A stretch of DNA of 64,000 nt from Linum tenue (taxonomy: Eukaryota > Streptophyta > Magnoliopsida > Malpighiales > Linaceae), in NCBI GenBank assembly GCA_946122785.1, contig CAMGYJ010000010.1, forward strand, positions 26,205,608 to 26,269,607, in the 5' to 3' direction. The position numbers and the translations under genes are program-made. Positions 55,301-64,000 of this stretch are shown piece by piece. The notes under the pieces are model-generated. The model was not told the DNA's origin and made no database searches. It worked only from the letters and a program-made list of their open reading frames with translations. The stretch's first letter is position 1. The number at the start of each line of letters is the position of its first letter.

Positions 55301-56407
55301 TTTAGCGCTATAATGCGATTCCTGCGCCTTCTTTGCATGGTCCAGTTATGGAAAAATTTTGTATTACGATCCCCGACCACAATGCCTTCTGCTCTGGCCT
55401 TCTGACACCATAGGAGCTCTTCTTGCAAAAGTATTTCCTCTAGCTCATCCTGTGCACTCTTCACCTGTACCCCATTGCTGGCCGAGCCTCCCTGTCTTTC
55501 CAATTGCTCAATTTTGAGAAGCTAAGGCATTCTTCTTACTTATGATGTGCCCAAAAGTTTCTTTGTTCCAACGTCCCGCTTCCATCGTAAAAGAGGTGAT
55601 TGAGCTCATTAAATCCGTCCCTTTAGACCATGATGTACTAGCCATGTCTCGGAAGGTTTCATGGGTCAACCAAGCTGCTAAGAACTTGAAGGGCTTCAGA
55701 CCACCTGGGCTGAACTGCAAACTGAGACTAATGAGAAGTGGCCTATGGTCGGACTTCACCCGAGGTAAGTGCCGCACCGAGGATTCCGGGAAGGCCGTCA
55801 ACCACTACGCATTTACCATTCCTCTATCCAATCGTTCCCGTACTCCCGCTTTAAACCATGTAAAAGGCGGTCCTGCATACCCTAGATCATTCAACCCTGC
55901 ATCAAGCACTCAATCCTGGAAATCCCTCACTCGACTAGAATCAAAAGCTGCTCCACCAGATTTTTCAGATGCCTGCAGTATGGAGTTAAAGTCTCCAGCT
56001 AGGAGCCAAGGCCTGTCATTAATCTCTTCCAATTCTCGGATCAATGTCCACAGGTCCCGACGTTGAGAGAGAGCTGGGTTGCCGTAAACTACTGAAAATG
56101 CCCAAGAGACCTGCCCGTGTTGTACGTGTACATGGAGTAGTTGAGATGAGCGGGCCTTCTCAGCAATAGTGATCGTTGACGAGTCCCATAGGATCCAAAT
56201 CCCTCCCGCGAAACCCACTGCTTCCATCACTAGCTTCTCATCGAATCTCGTTTTTCCAATGACCTCCTCAGCTTTAGCTCCACTGATCCTTGGTTCCACA
56301 ATGGCTACTATCTTTGGATTGAACTGTCTTTTGTATTCCTTGCACACTCGCAAGAAGCGGTTGCTTCCCGCACCCCTACAGTTCCACACAAAGATTTTAT
56401 GATCCAT
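52389..56407 (-). pseudogene. LINE-C ORF2: endonuclease, reverse transcriptase, zf-RVT, RNase H
   Basis: The endonuclease begins MDHKIFVWNCRGAGSNRF, with IVEPRISG and LAGDFNSIL. A frame change near 55900 leads to RVKSDHRPLLISLSL. The reverse transcriptase has LILIPKIPKPTLVEQFKLIS, ASFVPGRHITDNICILQEV, the Asp motif LKIDLAKAYDRIRW, SQGLRQGCPLSPYIF and the catalytic FFADDLILMGE. After more breaks come the zf-RVT domain (CPLCGNRPESTLHVI) and an RNase H domain (VEVHSDSKAALELI; EANVVADYLASLGH). The coding sequence is spread over at least five frame segments. Not functional. Confidence 0.9.
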
Positions 56408-56445
56408 TACTATCATGGAAAATGTCGGGGTAAACTCCGTTTCAC

Positions 56446-58187
56446 TCAATTGGAAACGCCAAAAGTCCCTGACTGGGACCTCTCTTCACTGGTAGGCAAA
56501 GCCACGCCCGGGGTCACTCCACTAGTTAGCTCCTTCTCAACCGCATTTTTGGGAGGATTATTATCCGCGTGGAGCCCTGGAGGTTTGTCTAGCTCCGCCG
56601 CAATAGTCTCCGCAGTAGACGCACATGTCGGGTCATGAGCAACCTCGTTGGGGGTGGTGGTAGGGTGACGCGATGGGGGTATCACAACATTGTTCCATGT
56701 CTTCTCCCCCGCAGGCCTTAGGTCAATGTTCATCCCTTCACCCTCAGTAGCTGCCACGGGTACTGCATCACTCATTTTCCCTTTGCGGTGGCTGTTCTCT
56801 TGGTTCTCTGTGTGTTTCGGGACCCATTTATGTATCCCTTGTCTAGATGCTTGTCCTCTCAAGGCCCCTTGGGCTACCTTGTTCACTATTATGGGGTCCT
56901 TCATACCCTTCCTCCGAGCGGACTCCGCTATATCAGCAACTCGTTCCTCATTTTCCTCAACTAACACAGCAAAGCGGGAGCCGGTATTGTTCTTGTGGTT
57001 TGGACCTCGAGCGGCGTTCTCTCGGTCGTTGCTTCGCCCCCCACTGCTTTGTCACCCTTGTTTTTTATTTCGTCGTCGAGCTACCATCCATTCACCATAT
57101 GTCTCTGCATGTCCCGGCTAGGAAGGTTGAGTGTCTCTCTGACTCGATGGTGGAGCTTCCTCCCCATGCAGGATAGTGCATTGATCAATGAGGTGGCCAT
57201 ACGTTCCACAGTGGAAGCAAATATTCTCTAGACCCCCAAACTTAATGTCATATTCAATGCCCTCTATCTTGAAATGCGATAGCAAAGGTTTGGTAAGGTC
57301 CACTTCAACACAAACTCTAGCATAACCTCCTCTAGCTCCCAATTTCGTGGCACGATCCAGGCGAAGGGGCTTACCCACATACCTCGCAATTCGAAGAACG
57401 GCTTCTGGATGGAAGAACTCAATTGGTAGATCCGGGAACTGAATCCACACACATGTTGACTTAATCTCATGGGTTCTCGGATTAGAACTTTTGACCCATC
57501 ATTGGGTAGTCAAGTAGTGTTCACCGATCATCCACGTCCCTCCTGTCAGTGCCAGCTCATAATCCGCCTTGCTAGTAAACCGGACAAAGTAATAACCATG
57601 TGACTTGTTGGCGATTTGTATCGTGCCTGATTTAGCCCACATAATGTTGAGTCGTTTCTCTAGGACCGGGAAGGTAACGATCTACCCATGACCTTAATGA
57701 TCAGCGCCGAGCGCCATTCTCTTCGGTACAACCTCAATTCTGCGGCTGAGAATGGGATCGTTGGAGATTGCGGATCATCTTCAGGGGTTTCCTCGTCCTG
57801 GTTATCCTCTCGCATGGCCTCCGCTATGTCCTCCGAGTATGAGTCCTCAATGTACCATTTGGTTTCCTTCACCGCTTCGCTGAAAAGCTTTCTCCGTCCC
57901 GCTACCCACTTCGGGGCTGGAGGGCTATGGTTCGCTGGCTCCTGATCGCTGTGCAGCTCAGCAAAACCACCGGTGGGTTTAGCCCCATTGTCCATCTCCT
58001 CCTCTGTGATGTCTTCTACTAAGACTTCCTCACTCCTCAATGATTCCTCCAAGGGGCCCATCGGTCGAACTCGTTTCCGCGGATGCTGCGCCTCCTTGTC
58101 CTTTCTACCATCCGGCGACGAGGAAATCTCAGGCGGACGCCTATTCCCCGCTACTGGATCGGGTGGTATGTCATCCCCTGTAGGCAT
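56446..58187 (-). pseudogene. LINE-C ORF1: DUF4283 protein with zinc knuckle
   Basis: Starts near MPTGDDIPPDPVAGNRRPPE. The acidic N-terminal region is followed, across stops and frameshifts, by the DUF4283 C-terminal part WIQFPDLPIEFFHPEAVLRI and a CCHC knuckle CFHCGTYGHLIDQC. A Pro/Thr-rich tail ends at 56446, close to the ORF2 start. The function in intact elements is RNA binding and RNP formation. Confidence 0.8.
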
Positions 58188-58332
58188 TGAGTTGGCCGGC
58201 GCGTTGGTCGCCGCTATACAGACATCGAAACAACCCGCAAAGGCGCAAACCCTAATTGCCAGGATCGCTCGCTCCGACAAAACCGGAGCAGTCTCTCTCT
58301 TTGTTAATTGCCTTTCTCTTCTGGAAGCACGT

Positions 58333-58346
58333 GTGCACGCCCCAAT
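58333..58346 (+). repeat. LINE-C target-site duplication, right
   Basis: GTGCACGCCCCAAT, identical to 52332-52345. Confidence 0.9.
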
Positions 58347-58832
58347 TAGCATATATGTACCATAATTTTGAAATTATTTTTCAGACGGCTGTATTTTAGG
58401 TAATTTTTTATAAAAATGCGATATATTTGTAAAAATCCCTAGAAGTTTATTGTTCCGACTTCAATATAATTTATTACAATTGCAATTGGTGGGTTCAAGT
58501 GACTTTTACAATAAACAAAAAAAATAAATAAAATAATTTTCTTACGTGGATCTTACAATTTAATCAAATGCACATTTACCTTGATTAAATATCGTTTTGG
58601 GACCTTAGATGCATAATTTGGTACTTATAAGTGCCTCTAAGAATCTGTTGACGAGTTCCGTTCATCGATCGACGTTGATTGCCAAGCATGTACCCTATGT
58701 TGTTTTCAGCTTCAAGACCTTTTCCTTCTGTGAGAAAAGCTGAACCTGGCAATGGATTATCATTAGGTACTGTTACTACATGCGACAACTTCATCGCAAT
58801 CTAACAAAAATTCAATTAATCGCTAAAGGACG
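58347..58832. promoter_or_regulatory. GLP-C distal upstream region
   Basis: No gene. From about 58620 it aligns with the GLP-A upstream region (AATCTGTTGACxAGTTC, GTTGATTGCCAAGCATG, CCTTTTCCTTCTGT, ACTACATGCGAC). It is cut from the proximal promoter by hAT element H3. Confidence 0.6.
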
Positions 58833-58840
58833 GCTATGGG

Positions 58841-59544
58841 TAGGGGTGGGCATTGGGTGGGTCGGGTGGATTTTGACCATAAAATGCACCCACCCGCGCT
58901 TAAATTGATTGATAAAATTTAACCCACCACCCACCCACATTTAGTCTCGGGTTGGGTCGGGCGGATGGTGGATGATGCGGGCGGGTTTGCGGGTTCACCC
59001 ACATCACAATGTATATAATATAAAGGAGTCAACTTGACATGATAATAGGTGAAGAGAATCATCGAGGGAAACAAGAAGTTGAAATAGGGCGAAAAATGTC
59101 GAATTAGTTCTTAAATTGGATAGAAATTCTATTATGAAAGAGTTTTCTATATATTGAGACGATTATTAGGTGCAAGGAACTAAGGAAAATAATTCCACAA
59201 AGGAAAGAGCGGTGATCTAGGCACAAGAATTAGAGGAAAAGGTAAAGGGAAGAAGAGGGGATCTCTATTTGGAAGGTTGACTTTGAGGTTCAAACTCCAG
59301 GAGCAATCCGAGTTTATATCTAACGTCTCCACTCTCCTCTCTCTAGCGCAAACGACTTTGATCTTTTTGCTGTTGGGTTGAGCGGGTCACCCGCACACTC
59401 ACCCACAACCCACCCACCACCCGGCGGATGGCTCCCAGCGCAACCCGTCACCCACCCATAGACCCACCCACTTAACGAAATTCGGGTCAAATGCGGGTGG
59501 GTCGGTCCAAACCCGCGGATGATCCGCCCGCATGCCCAGCCCTA
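58841..59544. mobile_element. Non-autonomous hAT element, H3, in the GLP-C upstream region
   Basis: 704 bp. Ends TAGGGGTGGGCA and TGCCCAGCCCTA, with an exact 8-bp target duplication GCTATGGG (58833-58840, 59545-59552). Dense GGGTGGGT, GGGTCGGG and ACCCACCC motifs occupy both subterminal regions. The middle is AT-rich and non-coding. It pushes the conserved upstream block about 0.7 kb further from the GLP-C TATA box. Confidence 0.93.
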
Positions 59545-59673
59545 GCTATGGGGATGGCCTCGAAGATTACTACGAAATTGTACTTTTACGAACATAGTAA
59601 GCATTAAATGAAATAATTATCACTGCCGGCTAAGACTATTGCGTATTAATTAATTCCGGCTGACAAGCACTTC

Positions 59674-59680
59674 TATTTAA
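59674..59680 (+). promoter_or_regulatory. TATA box of GLP-C
   Basis: TATTTAA in the context TTCTATTTAAACAGC, 131 bp before the ATG. Same context as GLP-A. Confidence 0.7.
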
Positions 59681-59810
59681 ACAGCCTTCAACAGACATAC
59701 TTAATAGGGAATCGATCAAATCTACCTGTGCTTAGCTTTTTCTGGCTTCTTTGTCTGTGAAGTGTTTCTAATCATTTCTCAGTACTCTACATCTGTTGGG
59801 CTATTTAGGG

Positions 59811-62800
59811 ATGGCCAATATTGAAGCAGTCCTTCTGTTGAGCTTATTGCTGGCTCTATCCTTCTGTTGTCTCACATTTGCCGTTGATCCAGTATCTCTT
59901 CAGGACTTCTGCGTGGCAGACAGTAACAACCAAGGTGTGTAACTAATTTCCATACCTTATATAGACATGGTGCTCAGCAAGTGGTCTAGTTGGATGTCAT
60001 ATCAGGTGGGTTCGAATTAAAATAAATATATATATATATGGATTCGACTCGTATGCGCCTCACACATAGTATGCGCCAGATCTTTGCATCGTTGATCTAA
60101 TCTAACGGTCATTATAAATTATATTAAAATCAATAATTATAATTACTACTTGCACCCCTTAAATAATTATACGTGGTATAAAGTCCTCCAACAAAGATTA
60201 TCGTTATATTTTCTCATACGATACCGTATTTCGTAAGCTTCTTAATTGAACACCCAAAATTCTATAATTGATAAAAAAAAGAGGTCATTATAACTTGCTC
60301 TAATTAATGGATCTTCATCATCCCACAGTCCAATTCGACCCCATCGTAATCATCTGTTCATCATAACTTCCCCAATAGCTAGCCCTCAATTTGACCATCA
60401 TCATCAAAACCTAAACCCTAGAGGCGATCTAAATGTAATTCGTCAAATTGATGTTTAATTCTTTTGATTATGCAGAGTTGAGCTTGCTCCCCTCGTCCAA
60501 CCCAAGAATCGAGCTCGTCCTCGGCTGTAGACTGGTCATCAACTCCACCGCATCTTCCCCTGTTTCAGCTCATCATCTACTTTTAAAATGGCAGCAGACT
60601 GCTACCCTTTCGCGAAGAATCGAAATCAGTTGACGGTGAAGGCCTATGAAAATTACGTGCGTGACTGGAGAGGATTATGAGAAATAGCAGAACCATAGTT
60701 GCAGTTTGATTCAATCCTCACCACATACGATTCTCAGTTCTCATCTGTTGTTAAACTGACTACAGTAATCGAAAGTCGAAACTCTCAAATGATAAGGAAT
60801 CCCAAGACGATTGAATCATCATAAAAAATCAAAGGCGAAACATCCTCCACAGAACAGAACAGAGACTGCAACAGTTTCTTGTATCATTGCTTTAAGCACA
60901 TGAAATACAGTAGCTAATCCAATTTATTACTCCAGTGGTTCACCACATCTAAACTTCGTAGCTGTGAACCATGAGCAGATCATAAAAGGAAAAGAGTCTG
61001 AAATATGTGTCAAGACACCCGGATCCAAAAGACAACTCGCACCTGCAAAGAAGAGAGAAAGAAGAGACTGATCAAATAATAGTGATGACTACAGTCAGGA
61101 AACAATTGAGAGTACAGAATGAATTGATTCTTGGTTATTATGAAGGGATGGCGCATTCATCAAAGAATCGTCTCCACTAATCCCATCAGTGGCCAACGAG
61201 AAACAATACTTGCAACCCTCAACTCTTTCTACTATCAACACCTGTAGATCATTGAGTCAACAAAACAAATTCAGTTTGGGAGTGATAGATAACACCTATT
61301 ATTTCAAATTAGGGGAAGGATTAATACCCAGGTTTCTAGAATCAAACTCAACCCTATCCTTTAGTTAGTGTACTTCTCATCGTAAGTGGGTTGGAAACCC
61401 AAACTTACAACATCGCCAAAGACAAACAGACTGATCTCATTCCAAGGCGCATCGTCCCAGGAGAACTTGTCGCCACCCCTCTGTCCTGGATTCCCGAAGC
61501 CACCATAAAGGCGGTAACACCATTACCACCATCATATTTCTGATTGACCTAAGAAATCACAACATAAAAAATGAGCTTTCGGAATCGGCTCTCAAAGAAA
61601 AGAGTTAAGCCCAGGCAAGAGATGTAGTAATTGCGAAAATCATCGATGATTGCTTAACCTCCTCGATTGATCCAAAGTGCTAACCGTGTTTTAACTCCAG
61701 AATACAACATGGCCCTCTAAAGCATTGAACAAAAGACAAAGACATAAGAAAAGAGAAAACTGGTATAGATAACAGGGGGTCGAGAGAAGGGCAGAAGATG
61801 GATGGATGGAACCATCGAGGAGAGAGAATACCTTCATCGATGTCTCTGGTCACTGTCTCTGGCGGAGACGACGACAATCGTGCGAATCTGCAAGAGGAAG
61901 GGGGAAGAGAAGGGAATCACTATCCACGAGGTCAATGGGGAAGGAGGTGATTTTGTCGATCTGTATGAAGTGGAAAAGTAAATGGGGATTTGGAATTTCA
62001 AACTACACAAGGGATGTGAAGAGATAGAAAGAAGATAGAAAATACAACTTGATCGACAAATAATGGGTGTTTAAGTTATGATTGGAAGAAAATTAGGTAC
62101 AAAATATAGAAGGATATGAAAAATTATGTATAGGTACTAAAAAGCACGTATGAAAAAGCAATGAGACCAACTAATTATTTTAATATTGTAAATAATAAAT
62201 AATTTAATTAGCATTAATCAATGCCGTTAGATTAGATCGACGGTGCATAGAATTTGTCGCATACTATGAGTCAGGTGCATACGAGTGTGACCCATATATA
62301 TATATATATATATACAGGGCAACGTTATTTATATTTTGAAAATGACATTTGTGTTTTTTTCCCCCATATTTCTGAAACACATTTATCATCAACTTGGTTG
62401 AGAGCGAAGAAGAAATTTTGATGATTTAGAGATTTGAGAAGTGGAGAATAAACAATTAGGGGTAGAGTTTTATTTTCATTTGTCTAAAATATCATAGTGT
62501 ATCATAGAGATTATAGTTTATGTTTATATGAGATGCACCATAATCCTTCCAAAATGATTAGTAACCAAATTTTATTCCAAAATTAAAGTGGGTATTGAGC
62601 CATGGTGGATCCCAGGACCCTCCTCTCTCCCCTTTGACACGGCCCCAGTATTTAGTACTTGCTAATTAGCATAGGATCGTTGGATTTGCTTGTCCTTTGA
62701 TTGCAGTTAAACTGAACGGATTCGCTTGCAAAAACCCTGCTTGGGTTCAGGCAAATGACTTCTCCTTCAGCGGCCTCCACAACCCTGGCAACACAGGCAA

Positions 62801-63242
62801 CCCTTTTGGATCTGCTATAACCCCTGTGACAGTAGCTCAAATTCCAGGGCTCAACACTTTGGGAATCTCAATGGTGCGGATCGATTATGCTCCATGGGGC
62901 ATCGTTGCTCCTCATTACCACCCTAGAGCCACAGAAATTATCACAGTCATTGAAGGATCTCTTGAAGTAGGATTCGTCACATCAAATCCTGATAATCGCC
63001 TCATCTCCAAAACCCTTCAAAAGGGAGATGTATTTGTGTTCCCGGTTGGCTTGCTTCACTTCCAGCGGAATGTTGGGCACATGAATGCGGTGACAATTTC
63101 TGCTTTGAGTAGCCAAAATCCAGGAGTTAGTACCATTGCCAATGTTATCTTTGGCTCCAAGCCTGACATATCCACTAACATTCTCGCAAAGGCATTCCAA
63201 GTTGACAAGAATATTGTGCAGCAAATTCAGCGAAAGTTTTAG
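59811..63242 (+). CDS. Germin-like protein GLP-C, apoplastic cupin with enlarged intron
   Basis: Exons 59811-59934 and 62707-63242, with a phase-1 GT-AG intron of 2772 bp against 146 and 93 bp in its paralogs. 219 residues. Signal peptide (starts [20 protein letters not shown]), Cys34/Cys49, HYHPRATEI (His111, His113, Glu118), QKGDV, and FPVGLLHFQ with His159. It is nearest to GLP-A: about 13 differences in exon 2 by eye, and a similar 3' flank. All metal ligands are kept and no stop is seen, so the gene appears intact if the long intron is spliced. The intron contains a SINE-like scrap and a 2.25-kb TIR element. Likely a secreted Mn cupin, activity unknown. Confidence 0.9.
59973..60020 (+). 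repeat. tRNA-derived SINE head relic
   Basis: TGGTCTAGTTGG (A-box-like) and GGTTCGAATT (B-box-like) separated by about 18 bp, followed by A/TA-rich sequence. The spacing is shorter than in an active SINE. It lies in the GLP-C intron. Confidence 0.4.
60040..62294. mobile_element. TIR element in GLP-C intron (Mutator-like?)
   Basis: About 2.25 kb. Terminal inverted repeats of ~70 bp: the left GATTCGACTCGTATGCGCCT...CATAGTATGCG...GATCTAATCTAACGG is matched by the inverted right end (CCGTTAGATTAGATCGACGG ... CGCATACTATG ... GTGCATACGAGTGTGACC). It sits within TA dinucleotide runs on both sides, so the target duplication is unreadable, though (TA)n of 9 bp would fit a MULE. The interior holds gene-like sequence on the minus strand. 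Confidence 0.75.
60450..61900 (-). pseudogene. Captured host gene fragment inside intron element, unidentified
   Basis: Read on the minus strand, a leader-like CT-rich part and an ATGAAG|GTATTC exon end (near 61840) are followed by an AG|GTCAATCAG exon start (near 61550). That exon encodes [13 protein letters not shown] and, after a frameshift, [20 protein letters not shown] and [11 protein letters not shown]. This looks like real but broken coding sequence with introns. I do not recognise the family. It is flanked by the element's inverted repeats, so capture is the likely explanation. Confidence 0.4.
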
Positions 63243-63588
63243 AGACCATGGGCACACATTAAGTGAGAGTGTGCCAGTTTATTGAAGACTAAACGTTGCG
63301 GCCAAACTTGCTAGCTAGGGTTCGCTCGTTCATTTACCTTTTTTATTGAACTTGCAATTATCCAACTTGAGTTGTTTCTTCCTTAATTTCTTGCTTAGAG
63401 TTGTTTCCCTAAAATATGAATCATTTATTCTAATAATATATTCATTTTCGAATTCCTTGAGTTTATCAGCTGATAAACACTTCAACCTCTTTAATATAAA
63501 TCAGCGAGAGAAAAAAAATACTCAACCCATATTTACAACTTATATATATATGCAGAGAATCTATCATATTTGGGCTTTGAAGAGATGT
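63243..63588. other. GLP-C 3' flank
   Basis: Shares TAGCTAGGGTTCGCTCGTTC-like text with the GLP-A 3' flank. No further gene. Confidence 0.5.
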
Positions 63589-63596
63589 AAGGAAGT

Positions 63597-63961
63597 TAGA
63601 GGTGGCAATTAAGATCCAAATCCATGAATTCAATCCAATCCATCCATCAAATTATCCATATAATCCAATCCATTTAAATTCAATCCATTTGATCCAAATC
63701 CAATTGGATTGGTGGATTCATGGATTGGCAAATTACAATTTGGTACCTATATTTTTTATATTTTATATTTTGGTACCTAAAATTTTTTATTATGACATTT
63801 TAGTACCTAAACTTTTCAAAATTGACATTTTGGTCCAAGCCTTGGATGTCATTTGGATTCATGGATCAATCCACCAATCCATGAATCCACCAATCTATTT
63901 GATCCATGGATCCACCAATCCAATCCACCAACCCATGAATCCAATCCATTTGCCACCTCTA
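63597..63961. mobile_element. Non-autonomous hAT element, H4
   Basis: 365 bp. Ends TAGAGGTGGCAA and TTTGCCACCTCTA, with an exact 8-bp target duplication AAGGAAGT (63589-63596, 63962-63969). Both ends are filled with ATCCAATCCA / TGGATTGGT motifs. The centre is AT-rich and non-coding. Confidence 0.92.
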
Positions 63962-64000
63962 AAGGAAGTCAATTATTTCCAAATATAATCAAATTAAAAT

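Larger units (their letters stand above)
52347..58332 (-). mobile_element. Full-length L1-type LINE (LINE-C), inactive
   Basis: About 6.0 kb on the minus strand between exact 14-bp target duplications. The poly-A tail is the T-run at 52347-52354. The 5' end abuts the right duplication at 58332. It holds ORF1 (58187-56446) and ORF2 (56407-52389), the latter with a C-terminal RNase H domain. Both ORFs have frameshifts and stops. Confidence 0.92.

Noticed and set aside
59973..60020. Possible tRNA gene
   Set aside because: A- and B-box-like motifs are present but no cloverleaf can be folded and spacing is too short; kept only as a SINE-like relic.
1..64000. CRISPR array, bacterial operon, rRNA, intact tRNA, viral genome
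   Set aside because: No regularly spaced identical repeats with unique spacers, no operon-like gene runs, and no rRNA or tRNA signature seen on either strand; all pol-like text belongs to LTR elements or LINEs.

Overview
This window is plant nuclear DNA, AT-rich and repeat-dense. The host genes have GT-AG introns, and most of the rest is plant transposable elements: Ty1/copia and Ty3/gypsy LTR elements, CACTA, Mutator-like (MULE), hAT, PIF/Harbinger and L1-type LINEs. The germin-like genes and TE families suggest a dicot. I cannot name the species.

The only intact host genes are three members of a dispersed germin-like protein (GLP) cluster, all on the + strand: GLP-A (35062-35867), GLP-B (45067-45819) and GLP-C (59811-63242). 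Each has a 124-nt first exon, one phase-1 intron and a 536-nt second exon, and encodes 219 residues with a signal peptide, the germin cysteine pair and the cupin His-His-Glu-His metal site. All share a TATTTAA box about 120-140 bp before the ATG. A fourth member (13153-13563) is a broken half-gene next to a CACTA terminus. GLP-C's intron holds a 2.25-kb terminal-inverted-repeat element.

Layout. 1-4400: Mutator-like and MITE repeats with a segmental duplication. 4400-7225: no intact gene, one receptor-kinase relic. 7226-9983: truncated Tat-type gypsy element with integrase and a spliced antisense ORF. 9985-13152: CACTA remnant (DUF4216 relic). 13153-14258: GLP pseudogene and LINE scrap. 16125-33157: a nested transposon stack, outermost to innermost copia, CACTA, MULE with captured gene pieces, long-TIR Mutator-like element, and a young non-autonomous gypsy element. 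Each level has its own target-site duplication (TAGGC, GCA, ATGAATAAA, TAGTTCTCTC, AGCCT). A solo copia LTR (TSD AAGTG) also sits in the CACTA. 33547-34049: hAT element. 34500-35870: GLP-A. 36805-37265: Harbinger MITE. 37266-43545: AT-rich repeats around a LINE, ending in a Helitron-like 3' terminus. 44500-45830: GLP-B. 47060-49669: LINE relic and hAT element. 51603-52258: foldback element. 52332-58346: full-length but dead LINE with its target-site duplication. 58841-59544: hAT element in the GLP-C upstream region. 59811-63242: GLP-C. 63597-63961: a fourth hAT element.

I saw no CRISPR array, bacterial operon, rRNA or intact tRNA. The most notable content is the nested stack with readable insertion order, the gene fragments inside the MULE, and the four hAT-like elements built from short-motif arrays.
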